Part shown: positions 7,207 to 14,287 of the stretch, piece by piece
Position numbering within the stretch: position 1 is the first letter of the stretch
Layout: each line of letters opens with the position of its first letter
DNA from: an uncultured Actinomycetes bacterium
Lineage (GTDB): Bacteria > Actinomycetota > Acidimicrobiia > Acidimicrobiales > Acidimicrobilacustridaceae
Reading direction: 5' to 3'
DNA length: 17,170 nt
Assembly: GCA_937927725.1 (NCBI GenBank)
Contig: CALBSE010000054.1
Location: 1 to 17,170 of the forward strand
Program-made: the position numbers and the translations under genes
Notes under the pieces: model-generated
What the model was told of the DNA's origin: nothing
Database searches by the model: none
What the model saw: only the letters and a program-made list of their open reading frames with translations

Positions 7207-7646
7207 CTTTTACGCGACATCGGTTCCAAGGTGACGTCGGAACGGTGCTCATGCTGATGCCCGTCGCAGTACTCATAATGTTCGTACTTGGTGCCATCAC
7301 CATCGACCTCACCGCCGTTCGCGCCGGGCAACAAGACCTCCTCGCTGCTGCCACCGACGCAGCCAACGACGCCGCGACCGCAGGCCTCGACGAAGCCGCA
7401 CTTCGCTCGGGACGCGGCTACCAACTCGATCCTTCGAGAGCGTGGCTCGTTGCCGTTGATGTCCTTGCGACGAAGGGCGTGCTTGACAACCTCGCAACGG
7501 GACCCGACGTCACGATCAATTCCGACGGTTCCGTCACAGTTGCTCTCGAAAGGAGGGTGCCCCACCTTTTTGCGCGCGCTCTTCCCGGCGCTCCCGATGA
7601 CGAACTTGTTCGCGCGACCGCTACCGCCACCGTCCAGCAGCGCTGA
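7200..7646 (+). CDS. TadG/Rv3654c-like membrane-anchored Tad locus protein
   Basis: 148 aa from the ATG at 7200. GDVGTV (11-16) precedes a membrane helix (about 17-36). Then comes IDLTAVRAGQQDLLAAATDA (35-54), which matches the N-terminal pattern of TadG-like proteins (a helix followed by an Asp, Arg and Gln/Asp-Ala heptad). The remaining beta-rich part is short; full TadG proteins with a von Willebrand domain are much longer, so this is the truncated actinobacterial form. It is the last gene of the operon, overlapping the previous gene by 7 nt, and is followed by a possible hairpin. Confidence 0.75.
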   Translation: MLTFTRHRFQGDVGTVLMLMPVAVLIMFVLGAITIDLTAVRAGQQDLLAAATDAANDAATAGLDEAALRSGRGYQLDPSRAWLVAVDVLATKGVLDNLATGPDVTINSDGSVTVALERRVPHLFARALPGAPDDELVRATATATVQQR

Positions 7647-7652
7647 CTCCCA

Positions 7653-7677
7653 GTCGACCGATAATTGATTGGACGAC
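7653..7677 (+). terminator. Possible hairpin terminator of the Tad operon
   Basis: GTCG-A-CCGAT, loop AATTG, ATTGG-A-CGAC: nine paired bases with one A/A mismatch and one G/U pair, starting 6 nt after the last stop of the operon. No T-run follows, so it would be a weak or Rho-assisted terminator at best. Confidence 0.35.
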
Positions 7678-7721
7678 ACGTAAAACCGGTTGACGTTCGC
7701 CTGCTCATTTGCTGACGGACC

Positions 7722-7727
7722 TACGCT
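7722..7727 (+). promoter_or_regulatory. Candidate -10 box for a leaderless permease transcript
   Basis: TACGCT ends 6 nt before the ATG at 7734, the same geometry as the TACGGT box before the marR gene at 11651. Transcription would start at or next to the ATG. No good -35 lies at the right distance (TTGACG at 7690-7695 is too far), so the call is tentative. Confidence 0.35.
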
Positions 7728-7733
7728 GCGTTG

Positions 7734-8624
7734 ATGTCCGCGATCGCGCTTTTGTTCGCGCTTCTTGCCGCGATTGCCGGAGCAGGAGCTGCGGTCTTTC
7801 AAAGCCGCGGTGCTCGATCAGTTGACCCAGCGCCCTCCAATGCAGCTCGTCTCTTGCTGATTCTCCTTCGCAAACCCATCTGGCTGTTGGGAGCGGCCCT
7901 CGCTGGAGTCTCCGGCGCTTTCCATACAGTCGCTCTCAGCCACGGCTCACTCGTCGAAGTCGAGTCGATCATGGTCACCTCACTTCTGTTCGCCCTGGCC
8001 CTCGGCATCATCGTCAGCGATTCGCGAGTGTCGCTGCGGGATTGGTCGGGCGCCGTAGCAACGATCCTCGGCCTTGTGACGTTCCTTCTCTTCGCCGACC
8101 CCCAAGATGGCATTTACACAATCCCTACTCGCACAGCCGTCATTGGCGTGTGCGTCTTCGTCGCCGTAATGACGCTCCTCGTCGGCTTGGCAGTTCGTTC
8201 AACCACACCGAATGTGCGCGCTGCACTCTTTGGAACATCTGCGGCGGTATCGCTTGGTTCGGCAGCGGTCATGCTCAAAGTGATCGACACCAACCTTGCG
8301 AACCACAACCGATTTCTGACATTCCTTCCTGCCATCGCGTTTCTTGGCCTCTGCGAACTCGGCGCCCTCCTCTTCCAGCAGGTGGCGTTCCGTCAAGGAA
8401 GCCTTGCCGCTGCCCTGGCCCCATTCGTGGGCGGCAATCCCCTCGTTGCTGGAGCGGTCGGAATCGTGGTGTTCGACGAGCGGTTCCACCACACCCTCGG
8501 CGACCTCCTCGGCTCCCTCGCCGGAATCGGACTGGTTGTGGCCGGAATTGCGGTGTTGGCCTCTTCCCCACTCGTGGCGGCCGGATCCGGCGAGACTGCC
8601 GATCCCATGAATGAGGCCTCCTAG
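7734..8624 (+). CDS. DMT-superfamily (EamA-like) membrane permease
   Basis: 296 aa with about nine to ten hydrophobic helices in the two-half arrangement of drug/metabolite transporters. The GLV-rich helices, short loops and FQQVAFRQGSLAAALAPF (about 233-250), which recalls the end of the second EamA repeat, support the family. The substrate cannot be told from sequence. The ATG at 7734 is preferred over a TTG three bases earlier. No ribosome site is visible, which agrees with a leaderless start. It stands alone between the pilus operon and the P450 gene. A 6-bp G/C hairpin right after its stop (8625-8640) lacks a T-run. Confidence 0.75.
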   Translation: MSAIALLFALLAAIAGAGAAVFQSRGARSVDPAPSNAARLLLILLRKPIWLLGAALAGVSGAFHTVALSHGSLVEVESIMVTSLLFALALGIIVSDSRVSLRDWSGAVATILGLVTFLLFADPQDGIYTIPTRTAVIGVCVFVAVMTLLVGLAVRSTTPNVRAALFGTSAAVSLGSAAVMLKVIDTNLANHNRFLTFLPAIAFLGLCELGALLFQQVAFRQGSLAAALAPFVGGNPLVAGAVGIVVFDERFHHTLGDLLGSLAGIGLVVAGIAVLASSPLVAAGSGETADPMNEAS

Positions 8625-8716
8625 GGCGAGACTCCCCGCCAAAAGGTGGACCGGCTGTCCGTCTCCGTTAGTGTTCCGTGACCAGCGACACGTCTTTCAC
8701 TGTCTCAGCACCTATC

Positions 8717-8723
8717 AAGGGGA
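8717..8723 (+). promoter_or_regulatory. Shine-Dalgarno site deciding the P450 start
   Basis: AAGGGGA lies 5 nt before the ATG at 8729. The frame also opens at a GTG (8678) with no ribosome site, so the ATG is preferred. Confidence 0.7.
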
Positions 8724-8728
8724 TCCGC

Positions 8729-9982
8729 ATGACACTCGAGGGAATCGACCTCCTCGACCTCGACCGCTTCCAGCGACTCGAGCACTACGAAATGTTCGAC
8801 CGACTTCGCGCTGAAGATCCGGTGAGTTGGCACGAGTATCCAGGCGCCAAGGGGTTCTGGAACGTCGTCAAGCACAAGGACCTCGTGACCGTGAACCGCG
8901 ACACCGGCCTGTTCTCGTCCGAGGCCGGCGGTATCTCGATTCTCACTCCCGAGGAATTCCCAGGCGAGGCACAGGGCATGGACCCTCGCGGCCTCATGAT
9001 GCTTTACACCGATCCGCCCAAGCACACGCGCTATCGCCTTCTCGTCAACAAGGGCTTTACGCCCCGCATGATCGGCCTCCTCGAGAAGTACCTCCAGCAC
9101 CGTGCGATTCTCATCGTTGACAACATCATCGAGCGCGGTTCGTGCGACTTCGTTGTTGACCTTGCGTCAGAGCTTCCCCTTCAGGCAATCGCCGAAATCA
9201 TGGGCGTTCCGCAGGAAGACCGCATGATGCTGTTCGATTGGTCGAACCGCATGATCGGCCTCGACGATCCTGAATACGCGAATGAAGACGGTGCCGCCGC
9301 TTCGGGCGAGTTGTTCATGTACGTGAACGAACTTGGCAAGCAGCGTGCAACCGACCCTCGCGACGACATCGTCACCAAGCTCATCAACTCCGAGATCGAA
9401 GGCGATCGCCTTTCTGAACTTGAGTTCGACATGTTCATGATGCTGCTGACCGTGGCCGGCAACGAGACCACCCGCAACACAACTTCGTGGGGCATGTGGG
9501 CACTTATGCAGAACCCGGACCAGTACGCAGCTCTTGCGAACAACATGGACGGAAAGATCGACAACGCGATCGAAGAAATCCTTCGTTGGGCGACGCCGGT
9601 GTACCACTTCCGCCGCACCGCCATGGATGACACGGTCATTGGCGACAAGGAAATCAAGAAGGGCGACAAGGTCGTTATGTGGCACATCTCTGCCGACCGT
9701 GACGAAGAAGTCTTCGATGATCCGTATCAGTTCAACATCGATCGTTTCCCCAACGAGCACATCGCGTTTGGCGGCGGCGGCCAGCACTTCTGCCTCGGCG
9801 CAAACCTTGCTCGCATGGAACTGAAGTTGATCTTCAAGGAGATCCTTGAGCGGATTCCCGATATGCGCCTTGCTGGCGATGTCGACATCCTTCGTTCGAA
9901 CTTCATTGGTGGCATCAAGCACATGCCGGTGACCTTCACCGCCGGTGCTCGCCGTAACCCGGCACCGCTCGCTACCGCCTAG
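8729..9982 (+). CDS. Cytochrome P450 (CYP125/CYP142/CYP124-like)
   Basis: 417 aa, a full-length soluble bacterial P450 (heme mono-oxygenase). The I-helix oxygen-binding motif is AGNETT (243-248). The K-helix ExxR motif is EILR (283-286), followed by TPVYHFRRTA. The heme loop is FGGGGQHFCLG (347-357) with the axial Cys at 355. The HFRRTA stretch, the GDKVVMWHISADRDEEVF region and the heme loop resemble the actinobacterial CYP125/CYP142/CYP124 group, which hydroxylates sterol side chains or branched lipids. That substrate is an inference. No ferredoxin or reductase gene lies next to it, so electrons must come from elsewhere. Arg is coded mostly by CGC/CGT, unlike the CGA-rich pilus genes, which may mean stronger expression. 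A nested hairpin with a T-run ends its transcript. Confidence 0.92.
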   Translation: MTLEGIDLLDLDRFQRLEHYEMFDRLRAEDPVSWHEYPGAKGFWNVVKHKDLVTVNRDTGLFSSEAGGISILTPEEFPGEAQGMDPRGLMMLYTDPPKHTRYRLLVNKGFTPRMIGLLEKYLQHRAILIVDNIIERGSCDFVVDLASELPLQAIAEIMGVPQEDRMMLFDWSNRMIGLDDPEYANEDGAAASGELFMYVNELGKQRATDPRDDIVTKLINSEIEGDRLSELEFDMFMMLLTVAGNETTRNTTSWGMWALMQNPDQYAALANNMDGKIDNAIEEILRWATPVYHFRRTAMDDTVIGDKEIKKGDKVVMWHISADRDEEVFDDPYQFNIDRFPNEHIAFGGGGQHFCLGANLARMELKLIFKEILERIPDMRLAGDVDILRSNFIGGIKHMPVTFTAGARRNPAPLATA

Positions 9983-9998
9983 AGCACTTGAATCACGA

Positions 9999-11576
9999 TT
10001 ACGCCGAGACTGTCTCGTCGCTGCGCCGATAGCCAGCGACGAGTTCGGTCTCGGCGTTTTTCGTTGGGAAGCCAAACCAAACGACGGCGAGCCCGATCAG
10101 CATTGAAACGATTCCCACCGCAAAAGAAACCTGTTGGCCATCGACGAATGATTGCTTGGCCGCAGTAACGATTTGATCGGCGTACTGCGGATATTGCATC
10201 GCAATGTTTTCAGCGCTTGAGAACGACTTTGTGAGCTGCGAAGTAACCGAATCGGTAACGGAAGTCGGTGCATCTGCGATTTGTTTGGTAAATGATTTCG
10301 CGTATCCCGCAGTGAGAACCGCTCCGAGGATCGCTTGAAGAATCGCGCCACCAAGATCGCGTTGAAGGTCGGCAGTTGCTGACGCCATGCCCGCTCGGGG
10401 AACTGGCACCGACTCGGTAAGTGATTGCGAGGCCGGTGGTCCGGCGATGCCAACACCAATACCCAAGAGTGAATAGGCCAGTGCCACAAACATAAAAGAG
10501 GTGTCTTGTTTCCAAAGTAGAAGCATCACCAGGAAACCGAGGCCGACTGCGACGAATCCCACGAGAAGGGCGTCGCGTGATCCGCGGCGCTCGATGATTC
10601 GCGCGGAAATTGGCGCAGACACAACCATGAAGACTGCTGTGGGAATGATTGAGAGCCCGGCCGTCCACGTGGAGTAGCCGAGAACGTTCTGCAAGTACTG
10701 CTGTCCAATGAACATTGCGCCAACGAGCGCGCCGAAGACCAAGATTCCGGCCACCGCCGCTACCCAGAATGTGCGACGCCCTGCGAGCTTCAAGTCATAG
10801 AGAGGGAATGCAGCCCGGCGCTGACGCAGTACGAACGCGCCAACTGCGGCGACAGCAACAAGTCCGATGATGATCGCAGTCGTTCCTGCACCAGGCTCAG
10901 GTGCGAGCGTGATCGCGATAACAGCAGCGGCCACCATGACCACCGAGAGGATGCCGCCCAGGTTGTCGACCGGCGAGTCGTCCTCATTGATGTGAGCCGG
11001 GACAAACGCCCACGCAGCAAGAAATCCGGCCACAGCGAGGGGCACGGTGATGAGAAAGACCGATCCCCACCAAAAATGAAGAAGAAGCGCTCCGGCGACA
11101 AGGGGCCCAAGCGCTGACATGGCTCCACCGATGCCGGACCACAAGGCAATGGCTTTTGTGCGGTGCCTTCCCGCCCACAACGCGGTGATGAGCGCCAGGG
11201 TCGTTGGGAATGCCATACCGGCGGCCACTCCGCCAAGGACTCGGCCGAAGATGAGCACACCAACGTTTGGAGCGAATCCAGAGATCAAACATGCCGGCAC
11301 CGATAAGCCCATGCCAAGCAGCAACATCGTCTTGCGTCCATAGCGATCGCCCAACGCCCCAAGCCACAACACGGTGGCCGCAAGACCAAGGGAAAAACCG
11401 ACGGCAACAGCGTTGATCGCAGTCTGTGACGCGTCGAAGTGACGGCCGATGTCCGGCAGTGCCACATTCGCCACGGCCAGGTTGAGGTTGGCGACAGTCG
11501 CGACCCCAATCAATGTGGCCAGGATGATGCCGGCCTTTGCGGGCATGCCTTCAGATGATTGAACCTCGGTTGCCAT
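9999..11576 (-). CDS. DHA2-type MFS efflux transporter (EmrB/QacA-like, 14 TM)
   Basis: 525 aa, the length of 14-helix drug:H+ antiporters. Motif A is LGALGDRYGRK (72-82). Motif C, the antiporter signature, is GIGGAMSALGPLVAG (148-162). WWGSVFLITVPLAV (169-182) is the usual turn into helix 6. The early helix-1 motif reads NLAVANVALPDI, lacking the Asp that most DHA2 pumps have just before it. It is divergent from a MarR gene 74 bp away, the classic arrangement of a MarR-controlled pump. The substrate may be a product of the neighbouring enzymes (inference). The ATG at 11576 has no strong ribosome site. The last 18 codons form the terminator hairpin of the convergent P450 gene. Confidence 0.9.
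   Translation of the reverse strand: MATEVQSSEGMPAKAGIILATLIGVATVANLNLAVANVALPDIGRHFDASQTAINAVAVGFSLGLAATVLWLGALGDRYGRKTMLLLGMGLSVPACLISGFAPNVGVLIFGRVLGGVAAGMAFPTTLALITALWAGRHRTKAIALWSGIGGAMSALGPLVAGALLLHFWWGSVFLITVPLAVAGFLAAWAFVPAHINEDDSPVDNLGGILSVVMVAAAVIAITLAPEPGAGTTAIIIGLVAVAAVGAFVLRQRRAAFPLYDLKLAGRRTFWVAAVAGILVFGALVGAMFIGQQYLQNVLGYSTWTAGLSIIPTAVFMVVSAPISARIIERRGSRDALLVGFVAVGLGFLVMLLLWKQDTSFMFVALAYSLLGIGVGIAGPPASQSLTESVPVPRAGMASATADLQRDLGGAILQAILGAVLTAGYAKSFTKQIADAPTSVTDSVTSQLTKSFSSAENIAMQYPQYADQIVTAAKQSFVDGQQVSFAVGIVSMLIGLAVVWFGFPTKNAETELVAGYRRSDETVSA
10001..10061 (+). terminator. Nested intrinsic terminator of the P450 gene, inside the MFS coding sequence
   Basis: The outer arms ACGCCGAGAC (10001-10010) and GTCTCGGCGT (10048-10057) pair perfectly over 10 bp. 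The inner arms CTCGTCGCTG (10014-10023) and CAGCGACGAG (10034-10043) pair perfectly over another 10 bp. Five Ts (10057-10061) follow on the plus strand, 18 nt after the P450 stop. The opposite strand has no good T-run, so it should act on the plus-strand transcript. It overlaps the stop and last codons of the convergent transporter gene. Confidence 0.85.
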
Positions 11577-11615
11577 TCAATGAGTCTTGCCGAGGTTGGG
11601 CACTTCACGAGAACC

Positions 11616-11644
11616 TTGACATAGTCCATGACCTTCCCTACGGT
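11616..11644 (+). promoter_or_regulatory. Promoter of the marR operon, leaderless
   Basis: TTGACA (11616-11621, perfect -35), a 17-nt spacer and TACGGT (11639-11644, TAnnnT -10). The -10 ends 6 nt before the ATG at 11651, so the transcript should begin at the start codon. No ribosome site is present, in agreement. Confidence 0.7.
11618..11632 (+). promoter_or_regulatory. Candidate MarR operator
   Basis: GACATAGTCCATGAC is an imperfect palindrome (5 of 7 pairs match around a central T). It covers the -35 end and spacer of the marR promoter and lies in the 74-bp divergent gap to the efflux gene. MarR proteins often bind such a site and repress both directions. Confidence 0.4.
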
Positions 11645-11650
11645 TCGGCG

Positions 11651-12136
11651 ATGCCCGCTGCGGAGTCGGTTGCCGAAACCGAACGCTCTCTTGAACGACT
11701 CTTCCGACTCACGGTGAATCGGGCAATTCATCACCGGCAAACGGCGGCGATCGGCGTTGAGGTCACTCGCGCTGGCTATGCCATCCTCCGCACGCTGGCC
11801 GATACCGGCGAACTGCCCATGGGGCAACTCGCTCGCCGCTGCTCCATGGACCCGGCTGCTGCGAACCGCCAAGTACGGGTTCTGGAAGATGCCGAACTCG
11901 TTGAGCGCGGCACCGACCCCGACGACGCTCGACTTGCCGTCGCGCGCCTCACCGCAAAAGGTCGTCGCACTCACGATCGCATCGTGGCGCTACGCGTCGA
12001 GCAAATGACGGATGTGCTCGACAACTGGAGCGAGCACGACTGCACCGAACTCGTTCGCCTTATCGATCGTCTCGTCACCGATCTTCGATCAACACCTATC
12101 CGAACCGATTCATTCACCACTCAGGAGCAACCATGA
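11651..12136 (+). CDS. MarR-family transcriptional regulator
   Basis: 161 aa. The winged helix-turn-helix covers about residues 40-103: LPMGQLARRCSMDPAAANRQ (55-74) is the helix-turn-helix and DPDDARLAVARLTAKG (89-104) is the wing in its classic MarR form. Flanking helices at the N- and C-terminal ends would form the dimer interface. The ATG at 11651 is chosen because a TTGACA/TACGGT promoter places transcription start there; the frame can be extended to 11537 but that would cross the promoter. The gene is divergent from the DHA2 pump and overlaps the next gene by ATGA, so it probably senses a ligand and controls both the pump and its own enzyme operon (inference from layout). Confidence 0.88.
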   Translation: MPAAESVAETERSLERLFRLTVNRAIHHRQTAAIGVEVTRAGYAILRTLADTGELPMGQLARRCSMDPAAANRQVRVLEDAELVERGTDPDDARLAVARLTAKGRRTHDRIVALRVEQMTDVLDNWSEHDCTELVRLIDRLVTDLRSTPIRTDSFTTQEQP

Positions 12137-13365
12137 GCCGCATCAACAGTGACCGTCGAATCGACTACGCCGGTTCCGTCCATGACGATCGCGAAATCGA
12201 CGCAGTCGTCGAAGTACTTCGGGGCGGTCCAACCGCAATGCGCATCGGCAAGAACGTCAAAGCAATGGAGCGTCGCGTGGCTGACCTCTTTGCGAAGAAG
12301 CGCGGCGTGATGTGCAACTCAGGAAGTTCAGCGCTCTATCTCGCATACGAGGCGATCGACCTCCAACTCGGCGACGAAATCATCACGAGTTCGGTCACCT
12401 TCTCAACCGACGTTGCGCCCGTTATCCGCAAGGGTGCCGTTCCAGTCTTCGTTGATGTCACGCCCGACACCTTTCAGATTGACGTCAACCGCATCGAGGA
12501 GATGGTGTCGCCCAAGACCCGCGCCATCCTTGCCCCCAACCTCATCGGCAACTGTCCCGACTGGGATGTCATTCGTGAAATCGCCGATCGTCACAACCTT
12601 TTGGTAATCGAAGATTCCTGCGACGCGCTTGGCCAAACATTACGGGGAACGTCAACAGGAACTCGCGCCGATATTTCTCTCACGAGCTTTGCCCTTTCAC
12701 ACATCATCACTGCAGCCGGAACTGGCGGCATGGTGTGTTTCGACGACGATGCACTCGCAGACCGTGCATTGCTGTTCCGTCGATGGGGTCGTCGTTCAGA
12801 ACTTCAACTCTTTGGATCCCTCAAAGGCAAGGTTGATCGTTTCTTCAGCGAACTCGACGACGGCCTCGAATACGACAATATTTTTATCTTCGACGAGAAC
12901 GGCTGGAACTTCGAACCTTCAGAACTCTCCGCAGCGTTTGGTCTTGTGCAGCTCGACAAGTTGGAGGAAAACCTCGCACGTCGTCAGCGCAGCTTTGCAA
13001 TCACGAGTTCGCACCTTGCGAAGTACCCGCACTTGTTCGTACTCCCCCAACTCACTGAGGGCATCGAAACCGGCTGGCACATGTTCCCATTTATCATTCA
13101 GCCCGATTCCGGCATTCGCCGCGCCGAACTTCAGCAATGGATGGAGTCACACGGCGTCGACACCCGCATGGTCTGGACCGGCAACATCACGCGCCAGCCA
13201 ATGCTGCGTGGCCAAGAATTCCGTGTGCCTTCCGACGGCCTGCCGAATGCAGACCGCGTTATGGAATGGGGCCTGATCGTTCCAAACAACCATTCGCTGT
13301 CCGACGCCGACTGCGACTACATCGGCGAATGCATTGATGGCTTCGTCGCAGAAAAGGGTTTGTGA
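12133..13365 (+). CDS. DegT/DnrJ/EryC1-family PLP enzyme with His in place of the PLP lysine (ColD/RfbH-like dehydrase type)
   Basis: 410 aa with the full DegT fold layout. NSGSSALYLAYEAI (62-75) is the phosphate-binding start. VIEDSCDALG (158-167) holds the PLP pyridine Asp (Asp161). GNITRQPML (350-358) lies near the C-terminal end. Aminotransferases of this family have a Lys four residues after the SF pair; here the stretch reads TSFALSHIITAAGTGGM (184-200) with His190 in that place. In ColD and RfbH/E1, PLP- or PMP-dependent sugar 3-dehydrases, the Lys is also a His, and they share the EDxCDALG and TRxxxxGNxxRQP motifs seen here. The likely chemistry is therefore PMP-based dehydration or deoxygenation of a keto substrate, not simple transamination. 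It overlaps marR by 4 nt with AGGAG 5 nt upstream, and its stop overlaps the SDR start. Confidence 0.88.
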   Translation: MSRINSDRRIDYAGSVHDDREIDAVVEVLRGGPTAMRIGKNVKAMERRVADLFAKKRGVMCNSGSSALYLAYEAIDLQLGDEIITSSVTFSTDVAPVIRKGAVPVFVDVTPDTFQIDVNRIEEMVSPKTRAILAPNLIGNCPDWDVIREIADRHNLLVIEDSCDALGQTLRGTSTGTRADISLTSFALSHIITAAGTGGMVCFDDDALADRALLFRRWGRRSELQLFGSLKGKVDRFFSELDDGLEYDNIFIFDENGWNFEPSELSAAFGLVQLDKLEENLARRQRSFAITSSHLAKYPHLFVLPQLTEGIETGWHMFPFIIQPDSGIRRAELQQWMESHGVDTRMVWTGNITRQPMLRGQEFRVPSDGLPNADRVMEWGLIVPNNHSLSDADCDYIGECIDGFVAEKGL

Positions 13366-14186
13366 TGGCTGGTCGCTTCGCCGGACGTCGCGTTGTTGTC
13401 ACTGGCTCGAGCCGAGGAATCGGTGCCGCACTTGCGGAACGCTTGGCCGCCGAAGGAGCAAACATCGTCCTGACCGCCCGCACACTCGATCAGCACGAAA
13501 CGCTCGAAGGCAGTCTCAACTCAACCCGCGAACGACTTGCCCGATATGGGACCCAGATCGAAGTTGTGGTTGCTGACCTCACTGATCCAGTTGATCGACT
13601 CCGCGTTATTCCTGAGGCAACCGAAGCGCTCGGCGGCCACGTCGAGATCCTCGTGAACAATGCTGCGGCGTCAATCCAGGCCCCGCTCACAGGGTTCTCA
13701 GTTAAGCGACGCAACATCATGTTTGAAGTGAACGCCAATGCTCCGCTTGATCTCGCGCTCGCTGCTGCACCCGCAATGGTCGCTGCCGGCGAAGGCTGGA
13801 TCGTGAATCTGTCCAGCGGCAGCGCCAAACATTGGGGCGGTCCTGGCGACCCCATCGAGCCGACCTCACCGAATATTTCTGCCTATGGCGCGTCGAAGGC
13901 TGCGCTCAACCGCATCACCAATGGCCTCGCCATGGAGTTGTACGGCACCGGCGTTCGCGTCAACACCGTCGAACCGCGCGCCGCGGTGCTCTCCGAAGGT
14001 GCGGCGGCGCTCGTGGGCGACCGCCTGCGTCCCGATCAGATCGAGTCGATGGAAGCAATGGTCGAGGGCACCCTCGTCCTTTGCGATTGCGGCCCCGATG
14101 TCACCGGACGCGTCACCGTGAGCCTCGACAACATTGACGAGTTTGGGCTTGAAGTTCGCAATCTCGACGGGTCGGCTCTCGCCTAA
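13365..14186 (+). CDS. Short-chain dehydrogenase/reductase (classical-like SDR), marR operon
   Basis: 273 aa. The Rossmann nucleotide-binding motif is TGSSRGIG (13-20). NNA is at 98-100. The catalytic region is NLSSGSAK (148-155), then a long insertion, then SAYGASKAA (172-180) with Tyr174 and Lys178. The gap between the catalytic Ser and Tyr is about 23 residues, against about 12-13 in ordinary SDRs. Arg39 after the second strand suggests NADP(H) (inference). After the active site, VEPRAAVLSEG replaces the usual PG turn. The ATG at 13365 shares its A with the DegT stop (TGATG) and has AAGGG 6 nt upstream; a GTG at 13362 is less likely. It should act on the same substrate line as the DegT enzyme. 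Confidence 0.88.
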   Translation: MAGRFAGRRVVVTGSSRGIGAALAERLAAEGANIVLTARTLDQHETLEGSLNSTRERLARYGTQIEVVVADLTDPVDRLRVIPEATEALGGHVEILVNNAAASIQAPLTGFSVKRRNIMFEVNANAPLDLALAAAPAMVAAGEGWIVNLSSGSAKHWGGPGDPIEPTSPNISAYGASKAALNRITNGLAMELYGTGVRVNTVEPRAAVLSEGAAALVGDRLRPDQIESMEAMVEGTLVLCDCGPDVTGRVTVSLDNIDEFGLEVRNLDGSALA

Positions 14187-14203
14187 CCCCCTGCTCCAAA
14201 CAT

Positions 14204-14226
14204 CCAACTGTTCCTCCGCGAGTTGG
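14204..14226 (+). terminator. Weak hairpin after the marR operon
   Basis: CCAACT (14204-14209) pairs with AGTTGG (14221-14226) around an 11-nt loop, 18 nt after the SDR stop. There is no T-run. The same 101-bp gap holds several TAG-type -10 look-alikes (14244-14256) with TTGGGA at 14223-14228 as a poor -35, so a separate promoter for the next SDR is possible but not shown. Confidence 0.25.
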
Positions 14227-14276
14227 GAGAAGTGCAATTTGGGTAGGTAGTAGCGTGAAGCCACTCTCAACCTTCC

Positions 14277-14283
14277 CGGAGGA
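14277..14283 (+). promoter_or_regulatory. Shine-Dalgarno site deciding the second SDR start
   Basis: The GGAGG core at 14278-14282 lies 5 nt before the ATG at 14288. The frame can be opened 11 codons earlier at a GTG (14255) without such a site, so the ATG is preferred. Confidence 0.7.
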
Positions 14284-14287
14284 ACCA

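Noticed and set aside
1..7646. Frequent GATCG/TCGA words in the pilus region as a repeat or methylation signal
   Set aside because: They follow from common Asp/Ile/Arg/Ser codons (GAT CGA, ATC GAC) in a GC-rich genome and show no regular spacing.
8625..8640. Terminator after the DMT permease
   Set aside because: Only six pairs with a mismatch and followed by AAAAGG, not a T-run.
9167..10075. 302-aa frame antisense to the P450
   Set aside because: Long open frame caused by codon bias of the opposite strand. The P450 has all catalytic motifs, and the antisense product has no recognisable pattern.
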